From Polynucleobacter sp. JS-Safj-400b-B2 (GTDB lineage: Bacteria > Pseudomonadota > Gammaproteobacteria > Burkholderiales > Burkholderiaceae): a stretch of DNA of 64,000 nt. How positions within the stretch are numbered: the stretch's first letter is position 1; every line of letters begins with the position of its first letter. The notes under the pieces are model-generated. The model was given only the letters and a program-made list of their open reading frames with translations, had not been told where the DNA came from and ran no database searches. Position numbers and translations under genes: made by a program. The stretch covers positions 186,001-250,000 of the forward strand of contig NZ_JACVPJ010000001.1 in assembly GCF_018881975.1 (NCBI RefSeq), read 5' to 3'. Positions 37,686 through 46,250 of this stretch are shown here, one piece after another.

Positions 37686-37921
37686 TGAAAGTGAATTTCA
37701 AAACTCTCGGTTTATGTTTTGCAACAGCAACGTTGTTAGCTGCCTGTTCAGAGCCACCAGAAATTGCCGCTAAAGTAGCTAAGCGTCCAGACGTAGCTCC
37801 TTACATGGGCGCCAATAATGGGTTCGTGACAAAAGGTTGGACGCCAGGCAATCAGGCAAGCTGGACTGAGTCGGTTGACAAGCGCAATCAAGGTCAAAAC
37901 GAATACAGTCGCGTTAAGTGA
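37685..37921 (+). CDS. Small lipoprotein of the formate dehydrogenase operon
   Basis: The 78-residue product has a lipoprotein signal, MKVNFKTLGLCFATATLLAAC, shown here by its lipobox LAAC. The mature part is about 58 residues, hydrophilic, with FVTKGWTPGNQASWTESVDK. It lies between the beta and gamma subunit genes, and its start overlaps the fdhB stop. Its function is unknown; an assembly or stabilising role for the membrane complex is a guess. Confidence 0.8.
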   Translation: MKVNFKTLGLCFATATLLAACSEPPEIAAKVAKRPDVAPYMGANNGFVTKGWTPGNQASWTESVDKRNQGQNEYSRVK

Positions 37922-37968
37922 TCCACTAAATAACTATAAATAAAACGAAAACGTTTAAGGACATGTGT

Positions 37969-39024
37969 ATGAAACGATCATTTTCTAAAGTTCTACGCAC
38001 TTTGGTGGTGGCTGCTGGTTTGTCGCTAACTATGGCAAGTGGAATCAGTTTCGCAGAGCGCGCACCGATGCTGCCTTTGCCTTCTGCTAGTGGTGTAGAT
38101 ATTCCGCCCTCGTCAGTACCGGCAAATCCAAATGCTTTGGCTAATGGCACTCAAGCACAATCTCAGCCAGCAAACCCTTCTATCTTTACAGCAGCAAATA
38201 GCGATCCATACAACTTTGTCAGCATCCCTGATAAAGAGGCTAGCGTTTTAATTCAGCGCTCTGGTCAACAATGGCGTTTAATTCGTAACGGCGTTATTAC
38301 TGTTTATGGTGGCTGGCTATTGGCTATTGGCTTTTTCGGTATTGCCGCTCTTTTCATCATCAAAGGTCCAATTAAGCTTCATGCGCCGATGTCTGGCCAA
38401 AAAATCAAACGGTTTAATGGCTTTGAGCGCTTTACCCATTGGGTGATGGCGTTTAGTTTTATTGCCCTTGCATTTACTGGTTTGTTAATTTTGTATGGCA
38501 AGTATTTTGCAATGCCGCTGATGGGTGGAATTGCCTATGGTTCATTCCTGATGGTTTGTAAAAATATTCACAATTACACTGGACCATTATTTACATTGAG
38601 TGTTGTTATTTTCTTCTTGCTCTTTGCAAGCAGAAATATTCCAGGTCAAGGCGACCTTACCTGGATTAAGTCATTTGGTGGGATGTTCGGCGGAAAGCAT
38701 CCTCCTGCAGGCTTCTTTAACTTCGGTGAGAAAATTTGGTTTTGGTTTGGTATGACTTTCTTGGGTTTAGTAATTTCATCCTCTGGTTTTGTGCTCGATA
38801 TGATTGTTCCTTTTATGGAAGTTCAATATATTCGCGGAACCATGCAGGTAGCAAATATCATCCACAGCTCAGCTTCTATCTTGATGACTACTATGGCTAT
38901 GGGACATATTTATATCGGTTCAATAGGTATGCAAGGCTCTCTTGATGGCATGAAGACTGGCTATGTAGATGCTACTTGGGCTAAAGAGCACCATGAGCTC
39001 TGGTACAACAAGGTTAATAAATAA
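37969..39024 (+). CDS. fdhC: Formate dehydrogenase cytochrome b (gamma) subunit
   Basis: The protein anchors the complex and passes electrons to quinone. I prefer the ATG at 37969 (8 bp after AAGG) to the one at 37963, giving 351 residues with a signal-like N-terminus. Four or five hydrophobic segments follow, and likely heme b histidines lie in FERFTHWVMAF, NIHNYTGPLF and MAMGHIYIGSIG. A 100-residue proline- and alanine-containing region precedes the membrane part, longer than in E. coli FdnI. It is part of the fdh operon. Confidence 0.92.
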   Translation: MKRSFSKVLRTLVVAAGLSLTMASGISFAERAPMLPLPSASGVDIPPSSVPANPNALANGTQAQSQPANPSIFTAANSDPYNFVSIPDKEASVLIQRSGQQWRLIRNGVITVYGGWLLAIGFFGIAALFIIKGPIKLHAPMSGQKIKRFNGFERFTHWVMAFSFIALAFTGLLILYGKYFAMPLMGGIAYGSFLMVCKNIHNYTGPLFTLSVVIFFLLFASRNIPGQGDLTWIKSFGGMFGGKHPPAGFFNFGEKIWFWFGMTFLGLVISSSGFVLDMIVPFMEVQYIRGTMQVANIIHSSASILMTTMAMGHIYIGSIGMQGSLDGMKTGYVDATWAKEHHELWYNKVNK

Positions 39025-39034
39025 GGACAAGGCC

Positions 39035-39337
39035 ATGAAAAAAATCATTGCTTTTACATTCTGCGCATTAGCTGCATCTTCTGTATTCGCAGCGCTGCCG
39101 CCACTGACTCCTGAGCAGGCAGAAGCAGCTGCGCTTACTAAAGCTAAAACTGCTTATGGCGATAAAGTTGGCGCCTATCAGTTATGCCAGGCGCAAAATC
39201 GTATTGCAGATCGCTTCAGAGTGGCTGGTACTGCTGCACCTGCTGCATGTGTAGCTCCTCCACCATTTGTACCGCCAGTGGTTGCGGCAGCGGCTCCAGC
39301 AGCGTCAGCAACACCCGCAGCACCAGCTGCTAAGTAA
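39035..39337 (+). CDS. Small exported Ala/Pro-rich protein at the end of the fdh operon
   Basis: I place the start at the ATG at 39035 (RBS AAGGACAAGG upstream), giving 100 residues. A Sec signal peptide (MKKIIAFTFCALAASSVFA) is followed by a short region with YQLCQAQNRIADRF and then an alanine- and proline-rich tail. Two cysteines (YQLC and PAAC) could form a disulfide. The stop codon abuts the stop of the convergent tupC-like gene with no gap. I do not recognise a known function. Confidence 0.75.
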   Translation: MKKIIAFTFCALAASSVFAALPPLTPEQAEAAALTKAKTAYGDKVGAYQLCQAQNRIADRFRVAGTAAPAACVAPPPFVPPVVAAAAPAASATPAAPAAK

Positions 39338-40045
39338 TTAATAGCTGAGCAATTCTTGATGTAAGTAGCGTTTTGCTGCTTGTGTTTGAGGATCAGCAAA
39401 GAAGGGGCCTACGGGTCCCTTTTCTTTTATCTCACCTTGATCAATAAAAATGATGTGCTCAGCAATTCTCTGTACTTGAGCAAGTTGGTGAGATGAAAAA
39501 ATGACATTCGCTCCTTGTTGATCAAATTGACGGATGAGCTCTTCAACTTGTTCGGTAGTTCTAGGGTCCAGGTTGGCGGTAGGTTCATCAAGCAAAACCA
39601 AATTGGGTCTTTGAAGAATGGCTCTGCCAAGACAAAGCTTTTGTCTTTCACCTGCAGATAACTTTTGTGCTGGACTATTGGCTAGCGTACTCAAACCAAC
39701 TTGATTGATTACTCGATCTAAATCGGCCTTACTAATAGAGTTGTCTGCATCTCGCACTATTCCTAGATTAGTTGCAGCCGATGCTTTAATCATTGGGGTG
39801 TGATGCAACACTAATGCAGTCTTTGTTTTGAAGGAGTAGCTTATTGTTCCGCTATCTGGCTTGATCAGGCCATCGATAAGCTTTAGGAGGGTAGTTTTGC
39901 CAGCACCATTCGGCCCAATGCAGGCAGTAATTCTGTCTGCCGGAATAATGGCATGCGGGATATTGAGAATAGCTCTACCATTGCTCTTAACAATAATGTC
40001 TTTGAGTTCAATGAACTTTTCAAAAGTTTCTGCTGAATTAACCAT
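39338..40045 (-). CDS. tupC: Tungstate/molybdate-type ABC transporter ATP-binding protein
   Basis: I place the start at the ATG at 40045, overlapping the tupB stop by 8 bp, giving 235 residues. The protein has Walker A GPNGAGKTTLLK, the signature LSAGERQKLCLG and Walker B LVLLDEPTAN. Pairing with a TupB-like permease suggests oxyanion import. Its position facing the formate dehydrogenase operon fits supply of tungsten or molybdenum for that enzyme. The likely fdh terminator lies within its 3' coding end. Confidence 0.8.
   Translation of the reverse strand: MVNSAETFEKFIELKDIIVKSNGRAILNIPHAIIPADRITACIGPNGAGKTTLLKLIDGLIKPDSGTISYSFKTKTALVLHHTPMIKASAATNLGIVRDADNSISKADLDRVINQVGLSTLANSPAQKLSAGERQKLCLGRAILQRPNLVLLDEPTANLDPRTTEQVEELIRQFDQQGANVIFSSHQLAQVQRIAEHIIFIDQGEIKEKGPVGPFFADPQTQAAKRYLHQELLSY
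39402..39430 (+). terminator. Rho-independent terminator for the fdh operon, inside tupC
   Basis: Reading on the plus strand, AAGGGGCC (39402-39409) pairs with GGTCCCTT (39414-39421), 8 bp with one G-U, around the loop TACG (a UNCG tetraloop). It is followed by TTCTTTT. It lies 65 bp after the last stop of the fdh operon, within the coding DNA of the convergent tupC gene. Confidence 0.7.
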
Positions 40046-40733
40046 AGCGGCGCTCCGCAATTTGGCGAACTGCAAAAGTAAATAGATTGGCTAACAAAAC
40101 AATAGTCAGTAGGACTATGCCAAGAGCGAGGGCCAAAGGCAAATCACCCTTGCTGGTCTCCAAGGCGATGGCAGTCGTCATTGTTCTGGTGGAGTGATCA
40201 ATATTGCCACCAACAATCATCACTGCTCCAACCTCGGATATTGCCCTTGCTAGACCAGCAAGGACCGCAATAGTAAGGGAGAAGCGACAATCCCATATCA
40301 ACCACTTAAATCGCGATAAGGGTGGCAGTCTGAGGCTTAGGAATGAATCGCGGTGTATTTTCCAGGAGTCTTCCAGTATTTGCCGACTCAGAGCTGCGAT
40401 TAATGGGGTTGTGAGCAACGTTTGAGCAACGATCATGCCTTTGACTGTAAATAACCAGCCCCACATGCCAAGGGGGCCTGTGCGAGACAGCATGAGATAG
40501 ACCAAAACCCCAACAATTACTGTGGGGACCCCCATTAGGGTATTGAGAGTCACAATAATGGTCTTTTTGCCTGCAAATCGTTCAGTTGCCAGAAGGGCGC
40601 CGATAGGGAGACCTAGGAGTGTGCCCATTAGAAGGGCAGTTAAGCTGACTTGGAGGGAAACCAAGACAATTCCCAACACCCCGCCATCTAGATGGGCGAG
40701 CAAGGAAAAGGCGTCTTGAAAAGCGATCAACAT
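40038..40733 (-). CDS. tupB: Tungstate/molybdate-type ABC transporter permease
   Basis: The 231-residue membrane protein has about five hydrophobic segments and the EAA-type cytoplasmic loop seen as GLARAISEVGAVMIVGGNI. It matches TupB/WtpB-like permeases with PIGALLATERFAGKK and GVPTVIVGVLVYLM. The ATPase gene overlaps its stop. The substrate-binding gene tupA is not found next to it: the next upstream gene is a divergent BFD-like ferredoxin 66 bp away. The substrate is inferred from the molybdoenzyme context. Confidence 0.82.
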   Translation of the reverse strand: MLIAFQDAFSLLAHLDGGVLGIVLVSLQVSLTALLMGTLLGLPIGALLATERFAGKKTIIVTLNTLMGVPTVIVGVLVYLMLSRTGPLGMWGWLFTVKGMIVAQTLLTTPLIAALSRQILEDSWKIHRDSFLSLRLPPLSRFKWLIWDCRFSLTIAVLAGLARAISEVGAVMIVGGNIDHSTRTMTTAIALETSKGDLPLALALGIVLLTIVLLANLFTFAVRQIAERRYG

Positions 40734-40799
40734 GCGCTAGATTCTATCAAGGCAGTGGCAAAATGACTGTAATGAGATTGATTCCCCTATTTTTTACTT

Positions 40800-41000
40800 A
40801 TGGCTGAAGTGGTTTGCCTCTGCAACGAGGTCCTCGACGTGGATTTGCGTGAGTATTTAGATACCCACTCGATAGACTCAATTGATGAGCTAAGGGAGCA
40901 GGCGTCAATTTGCAATAAATGTATGCAGTGTCAGGATTTGGTTGAAGGTGAAATCTATTTATCACGCGTTCGACGACAGCGCGCAGCGGGACAGTTTTAA
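40800..41000 (+). CDS. BFD-like [2Fe-2S] ferredoxin
   Basis: The 66-residue protein has the cysteine arrangement of the BFD-like [2Fe-2S] fold: VVCLCNEV near the N-terminus and ICNKCMQCQDLVEG in the second half. BFD releases iron from bacterioferritin in some bacteria, while other homologues are domains of larger enzymes. The start ATG is at 40800. It ends in a TAATG overlap with the next gene. No bacterioferritin gene is adjacent, so its partner is unknown. Confidence 0.85.
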   Translation: MAEVVCLCNEVLDVDLREYLDTHSIDSIDELREQASICNKCMQCQDLVEGEIYLSRVRRQRAAGQF

Positions 41001-41752
41001 TGAGTATCAATAAAACGACCCGTTTTACAGTATTGAGCATGAATGTGCATAAAGGCTTATCGCCTTTACATCGCCATTCCACAATTTATCAATTACGCCA
41101 AAAAATGCGCAGTCAACATCCGGATCTACTTTTCTTGCAAGAGTTGCAGCAAGAGCACCGAGGTAGGATTCGACGTTTCAGTCAATGGCCACTAACCGAG
41201 TTGACACATTTTCTCTCAGAAGATTTTTGGCATGATTGGCATTACGGAAAAAATGTTGAGTATCGCGATGGACATCATGGCAATGCCATTCTCTCTAAGC
41301 ATCCTCAAGAAAAAGGAAATAACTACGACATATCAGCATATCGCTTTGAGAGTCGTGGGCTGCTACATAGCGTTACAAAACTGGATGGCATGGATCAACC
41401 CATTCATTGTTTTTGCGTGCACTTGGCACTCTTTGAGCGGGGCAGAGAGCGCCAGCTAGAAGCCATCATGGGGCATATTCAGGATTTAACTCAAAATGGC
41501 CCCACCATTGTGGCAGGTGATTTTAATGATTGGCGTAATCGCGTGAGTGCACCCATGAAGGCTGCTGGTTTTGATGAAGTATTTGAGGTGCTTACCGGTT
41601 CGCCTGCAAAAACATTCCCAAGTGTGAAGCCATTGCTCGCTATGGACCGCATTTATGTTCGAGGAATAAAAGTACATTCAGCAGAAATTTTGCATGAATG
41701 GTTAAAGCTGTCAGATCATCTAGGCATTGCAGCCGAATTGGAACTTAAATGA
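41000..41752 (+). CDS. Endonuclease/exonuclease/phosphatase (EEP) family protein
   Basis: The 250-residue protein matches the EEP fold: LSMNVHKGLSPLHRH at the N-terminus, LLFLQELQQEHRGRI with the metal-binding glutamate, TIVAGDFNDWRNRVSAP and a C-terminal SDHLGIAAEL with the catalytic aspartate and histidine. Substrates include DNA and phosphoinositides. Here the gene is followed with a 4-bp overlap by cardiolipin synthase, a pairing seen in proteobacteria (E. coli ybhP-clsB), which suggests a lipid role. Confidence 0.88.
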   Translation: MSINKTTRFTVLSMNVHKGLSPLHRHSTIYQLRQKMRSQHPDLLFLQELQQEHRGRIRRFSQWPLTELTHFLSEDFWHDWHYGKNVEYRDGHHGNAILSKHPQEKGNNYDISAYRFESRGLLHSVTKLDGMDQPIHCFCVHLALFERGRERQLEAIMGHIQDLTQNGPTIVAGDFNDWRNRVSAPMKAAGFDEVFEVLTGSPAKTFPSVKPLLAMDRIYVRGIKVHSAEILHEWLKLSDHLGIAAELELK

Positions 41753-43227
41753 ATGACTTATTAGGAATGTTTATTAATACGCAATCTGTATTCAATTTGA
41801 GATTGATTTTATTAATTCATTTTTTAATGGTCACCTACTTTATTGGTGTAATCATTTCTGTCAGAAGACCAGTAGGGGTTGCATTTGCGTGGATTTTTAT
41901 TGTGATGACTTTTCCACTATTGGGGATTTCTTTGTATGTATTGATTGGCGAGCGACCTGTAGGGCGAAGTTTGACGCGAAAAATTAAACGCATGAATCTA
42001 GAGTATGCGCAAATTACTCAACAGTTATGTAAAGAATTTGCGAGTGAAAGATCAAAATTACCTGTAGAGGCTAGGGCTTTAAGTATCTTGGCTGAATCAA
42101 AGAATGGCACTCCAGTGGTCGATGGAAATAAAGTTGAACTCTATACAAAATCACTCGACATTCTTCAGTTATTTATTGATGAGATTAATCAAGCTCAAAA
42201 GACTTTGAATATGGAGTTCTATATTTGGGCTTTGGGAGGAGATGCCGATCGCGTGGGGGAGGCTGTCATTGCTGCTTCAAAGCGGGGCGTGGTTTGTCGT
42301 GTTCTGTTGGATTCTCTAGGTAGTAAGGATTGGTTCAAGTCGTCATGGCCAGCTCGCTTCCGAAGTGCGGGCATTGAAGTGACAGAGGCGCTGCCGATTC
42401 AGATTGGCCGCTTTCAGTTCCGTCGTGCAGATTTGCGTTTGCATCGGAAAATATTCATCGTCGATGGCTCGGTAGTTTGGACCGGCAGCATGAATTTGGT
42501 TGACCCTCGGACTTTTAAACAAGATTCCGGAGTGGGTGAATGGGTTGATGCTATGGTCCGTGTAGAAGGACCTGTTGCAGCGCAGTTTGAATTAACTTTC
42601 TCCTTTGACTGGAGTGTTGATAATCCCAAGGTCACTCACTTCAATGACCGCTCCCCTCCGCCTGTGCCAAGAGAGGGCGGAGTTATTGCGCAGGAGTTCG
42701 CTTCAGGGCCGGTATACCGTGATGATATTTTGTATCAAATGATGCTCTCAGCCATTGTTGATGCGCGTGAAGATTTGACTATCACGACGCCTTACTTTGG
42801 TCCGGATGATGGCTTGCTTCAAGCGCTCATGGCTTCCGCAAGACGTGGTGTCAATGTCACTTTAATTGTGCCAAAACTGAATGACTCAACCTTAGTGGCG
42901 TGGAGCAGCAAAAGCTTCTATCAGGATTTAATGACTTCTGGGGTCAAAATCGCTCAATTTAAAGGTGGCCTATTACATACCAAGAGTCTGTTGATTGATA
43001 AGCGCATTGCAATCTTTGGCTCAGTCAATTTTGATCAACGTAGCCTGCGCTTAAACTTTGAGATTAGCTTAATTGTTTATGACAACGACTTCTGCGCTAA
43101 TCTCGACAAGTTAATTCAGTCCTACTTAGAGCAGTCGGATGATGTTGATCCTAAAGCTTGGGCAAAAAGACCGGCATGGCATCGCTATCTTGAGAACGCA
43201 GCACATCTCACTTCGCCACTGCTTTAA
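41749..43227 (+). CDS. cls: Cardiolipin synthase (phospholipase D family)
   Basis: The 492-residue protein has two N-terminal membrane segments (LILLIHFLMVTYFIGV and FAWIFIVMTFPLLGISLYVLI) and two HKD motifs, RLHRKIFIVDGSVVW and LLHTKSLLIDKR. It condenses two phosphatidylglycerols into cardiolipin in the inner membrane. The overlap with the EEP gene implies coupled translation. Length and layout are those of ClsA-type enzymes. The 3' end overlaps the convergent CoA-transferase gene by 4 bp. Confidence 0.92.
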   Translation: MNDLLGMFINTQSVFNLRLILLIHFLMVTYFIGVIISVRRPVGVAFAWIFIVMTFPLLGISLYVLIGERPVGRSLTRKIKRMNLEYAQITQQLCKEFASERSKLPVEARALSILAESKNGTPVVDGNKVELYTKSLDILQLFIDEINQAQKTLNMEFYIWALGGDADRVGEAVIAASKRGVVCRVLLDSLGSKDWFKSSWPARFRSAGIEVTEALPIQIGRFQFRRADLRLHRKIFIVDGSVVWTGSMNLVDPRTFKQDSGVGEWVDAMVRVEGPVAAQFELTFSFDWSVDNPKVTHFNDRSPPPVPREGGVIAQEFASGPVYRDDILYQMMLSAIVDAREDLTITTPYFGPDDGLLQALMASARRGVNVTLIVPKLNDSTLVAWSSKSFYQDLMTSGVKIAQFKGGLLHTKSLLIDKRIAIFGSVNFDQRSLRLNFEISLIVYDNDFCANLDKLIQSYLEQSDDVDPKAWAKRPAWHRYLENAAHLTSPLL

Positions 43228-44408
43228 ATCGCTCCGCTGGCCCGCATATCTGCAATGTCAGACTCCGCCATTCCGATTTCTTTCAGGATGGAGTCTGTGT
43301 GCTCTCCAACAGCAGGAATGGGGTCCATGCGATAGTCATAACTGTCATTGAGGCCTGGTGGTAATAGGGCTGCAATAGCGCCATTGGGCGTATCGACTTC
43401 TGTCCAGCGATTCCGCGCTTTAAGCTGCTCATGTTTCCAGAGACCTTCCATATCATTGAGATGGGCATTTGCAATTTGCGCCTTCTCAAGTCTGGCGATC
43501 AGTTGTTCGGAGGTAAGCTTGCTAAAGCACGCATCAATCATTTCTAAAAGTTCAATCCGTTTTTCATTGCGCTTAAAGTTACGATCAAACCGCTCGTCCT
43601 TTGCTAGCGCTGAATTCTCTAGTACAGTCTCGCAAAATTGCACCCATTCACGTTCATTTTGAAGTCCCAGCATGACGGTTTTGCCGTCTCCAGCCTTAAA
43701 TGGGCCGTAGGGATAAATGGTTGCATGAGATGCGCCATTTCTTGGCGGTGGTTCTGCACCCTTATAGGCGTAGTACATTGGAAAACTCATCCATTCGCCA
43801 AGAGATTCCAGCATGGAGATATCAATCACTGAGCCTTTGCCCGTTTTTCCTCTTTGTAAAAGTGCTGCCAAGATATTGGTGTAGGCATACATACCTGCCG
43901 CAATATCCGCAATAGAGTTACCGGCCTTACTAGGTATTTCAGGGGTTCCGGTAACCGATAAGAATCCCGCTTCACTCTGAATGAGTAAATCGTAGGCTTT
44001 TTTATCTCGATAGGGGCCGTTATTGCCGTAGCCTGAGATGTCACACAGAATGAGTCTTGGATTCTCTTTTTGTAAGGACTCCGCAGTGAGTCCCATACGT
44101 GCAGCAGCACCTGGCGCGAGGTTTTGCACTAAGACATCAGCAGTCTTTAATAAGGTCTTGAGTGTTGCAATAGCTGCTGGCTGCTTGAGGTCCAAGGTCA
44201 AGCTTTCCTTAGAACGATTTACCCAAACGAAGTGAGAGCAGAGCCCATCCACCTGCGTGTCATACCCTCTAGCAAAGTCACCCCCACCAGGGCGCTCCAC
44301 CTTAATTACTCTCGCACCCAAGTCTGCTAATTGGCGCGTACAGAAAGGTGCTGCAATTGCGTGCTCTAAAGAAACAACGGTAATGCCATCTAGTGGGCGA
44401 ATACTCAT
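43224..44408 (-). CDS. CaiB/BaiF family (class III) CoA-transferase
   Basis: The 394-residue protein has the family's N-terminal LEHAIAAPFCTRQLADLGA and VIKVERPGGGDFAR, followed by YDLLIQSEAGFLSVTG. The aspartate in YDLLIQ corresponds to the catalytic Asp. It probably transfers CoA between carboxylic acids. It follows an acyl-CoA dehydrogenase gene by 9 bp on the same strand, so the two likely act on the same acid: activation by CoA transfer, then oxidation. The substrate is unknown. Confidence 0.9.
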   Translation of the reverse strand: MSIRPLDGITVVSLEHAIAAPFCTRQLADLGARVIKVERPGGGDFARGYDTQVDGLCSHFVWVNRSKESLTLDLKQPAAIATLKTLLKTADVLVQNLAPGAAARMGLTAESLQKENPRLILCDISGYGNNGPYRDKKAYDLLIQSEAGFLSVTGTPEIPSKAGNSIADIAAGMYAYTNILAALLQRGKTGKGSVIDISMLESLGEWMSFPMYYAYKGAEPPPRNGASHATIYPYGPFKAGDGKTVMLGLQNEREWVQFCETVLENSALAKDERFDRNFKRNEKRIELLEMIDACFSKLTSEQLIARLEKAQIANAHLNDMEGLWKHEQLKARNRWTEVDTPNGAIAALLPPGLNDSYDYRMDPIPAVGEHTDSILKEIGMAESDIADMRASGAI

Positions 44409-44417
44409 AGCGCTTCC

Positions 44418-45587
44418 TTAGAAAGATCTTGGTAGACCAAGAACATGCTCGGCAATATAGGAGTAAATTAAATTCGTTGAAATTGGCGCGACTTGATAGA
44501 GACGCGTTTCTCTAAACTTACGTTCCACATCATATTCATTAGCAAAGCCAAATCCACCGTGGGTTTGTAAACAGACATTGGCCGCTTCCCAGGATGCTTT
44601 AGCGGCTAAGTATTTAGCCATATTGGCCTCAGGCCCACAGGGCTGATGATTGTCAAATAACTCACAAGCCTTAAAGCGCATCAGATTAGCAGCTTCAGTT
44701 TCGATATGGCTATCTGCAATCGGAAATTGAATACCTTGATTTTTGCCAATAGGGCGATCAAACACTACACGGTCATTGGCATAGCGACGAGCGCGATCAA
44801 TAAACCAATAGGCATCACCAATACATTCGGCCGCGATTAATACGCGCTCAGCATTGAGGCCATCCAGAATGTATTTAAAGCCCTGCCCTTCGGTGCCAAT
44901 GAGGTTCTCCGCAGGAATCTCAAGATTATCAAAGAACACTTCATTGGTTTCATGGTTGACCATATTGGCGATCGGTCTTACTTCCATACCTTTACCAATA
45001 GCATCAGCGAGGTTCACGATAAAGATCGACATACCTTCTGACTTGCGCTGCACTTCGCTCAGTGGAGTGGTGCGGGCCAGCAGGATCATGAGGTCAGAGT
45101 GTTGAATTCTGGAGATCCATACCTTTTGACCATTCACTACATACTTATCACCCTTTTTCACTGCGGTAGTTTTTAATTTGGTGGTATCAGTTCCGGTAGT
45201 AGGTTCAGTAACTGCCATGCTTTGGAGGCGCAACTCACCTGATGCAATTTTCGGAAGGTACATTTTTTTCTGTGCTTCTGAGCCATGACGCAATAAAGTA
45301 CCCATGTTGTACATTTGCCCATGGCATGAACCAGAGTTACCGCCTGAAAAGTTGATTTCCTCCATGATCACGGAGGCCTCAGCTAGGCCCAAACCAGAGC
45401 CGCCGTATTCTTCTGGAATTAAAGCGGCCAACCACCCAGCTTTAGTCATGGCATCCACAAAAGCTTCTGGATAGCCGCGCTCGTGATCAATCTTTTGCCA
45501 ATAGGCAGAATCAAAAGACCCACAAAGGTCACGTAATGCCTCACGCATTTCTTGGTACTGGTCTGGCTTAGGAATGGGGTGGTTCAT
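44418..45587 (-). CDS. Acyl-CoA dehydrogenase
   Basis: The 389-residue flavoprotein has the usual fold: AALIPEEYGGSGLGLAEASVI, MAVTEPTTGTDTTKLKT, and the C-terminal CLQTHGGFGFANEYDVERK. It oxidises acyl-CoA esters to 2-enoyl-CoA, passing electrons to ETF. It precedes a class III CoA-transferase by 9 bp, so both belong to one operon. A succinyl-, glutaryl- or short branched-chain acid could be the substrate; sequence alone does not decide. Its own promoter would lie in 45588-45746. Confidence 0.9.
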   Translation of the reverse strand: MNHPIPKPDQYQEMREALRDLCGSFDSAYWQKIDHERGYPEAFVDAMTKAGWLAALIPEEYGGSGLGLAEASVIMEEINFSGGNSGSCHGQMYNMGTLLRHGSEAQKKMYLPKIASGELRLQSMAVTEPTTGTDTTKLKTTAVKKGDKYVVNGQKVWISRIQHSDLMILLARTTPLSEVQRKSEGMSIFIVNLADAIGKGMEVRPIANMVNHETNEVFFDNLEIPAENLIGTEGQGFKYILDGLNAERVLIAAECIGDAYWFIDRARRYANDRVVFDRPIGKNQGIQFPIADSHIETEAANLMRFKACELFDNHQPCGPEANMAKYLAAKASWEAANVCLQTHGGFGFANEYDVERKFRETRLYQVAPISTNLIYSYIAEHVLGLPRSF

Positions 45588-45746
45588 GAAAGTCTCAATT
45601 TATAGTTTTATGGAGTAATTACCGTTTCAGGCATTAGTTTAAGCAAGATTTGAAATTCATGGGGATCGCCTAAAACAAGGCAAAATAGGCTTTATGAGAC
45701 CTATAGCAACTCCCCTCTATGACAGCACCCTAAGGGTTATTGCGTA

Positions 45747-46250
45747 ATGGAGCATATGTTCGATCATTTTTTTGCTTGGTTCGAAATGCCTTCCGTTGGT
45801 TTGCCGGCAGTATTTATTAGTTCATTTATTTCTGCCACCTTAATACCGGCTGGTTCCGAGCCTATTCTGTTTGGCTACATCACTTTGAATCCAGACCTAT
45901 TTTGGGTTGCCATTATGGTTGCCACTGTTGGGAATACATTGGGTGGAATGGTCGATTGGTGGCTCGGTGTAATTGCGCGTAATAGTTTTAAGGCAATGGA
46001 TGAGCCAAGTAACAGTCGCCTTAAACGCTGGCTTCGGGGGTGGGGGCCAAAGCTACTGCTGCTATCTTGGCTACCTGGATTGGGTGACCCTTTGTGCCTG
46101 GCGGCAGGGTGGTTAAAGCTACCTTGGCAACCATGCCTTATTTATATGTTCATTGGTAAGCTATTTCGTTTCGTTGCGCTTACCTGGCTTCTCACATTAG
46201 TTCCCGATAGCTTTTGGCATCAGCTTGGGCATTGGTTGCATCTTATTTAA
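45747..46250 (+). CDS. YqaA/DedA-like small membrane protein
   Basis: The 167-residue protein belongs to the VTT/DedA (YqaA) family. Hydrophobic segments, the pattern EPILFGYITLNPDLFW, the glycine-rich TVGNTLGGMVDWWLG and the WLPGLGDPLCLAAGWLK reentrant loop are recognisable. The family is implicated in membrane lipid homeostasis and flipping of undecaprenyl phosphate in related members. Gene context is unhelpful: its end overlaps convergent livF by 4 bp. Confidence 0.82.
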   Translation: MEHMFDHFFAWFEMPSVGLPAVFISSFISATLIPAGSEPILFGYITLNPDLFWVAIMVATVGNTLGGMVDWWLGVIARNSFKAMDEPSNSRLKRWLRGWGPKLLLLSWLPGLGDPLCLAAGWLKLPWQPCLIYMFIGKLFRFVALTWLLTLVPDSFWHQLGHWLHLI

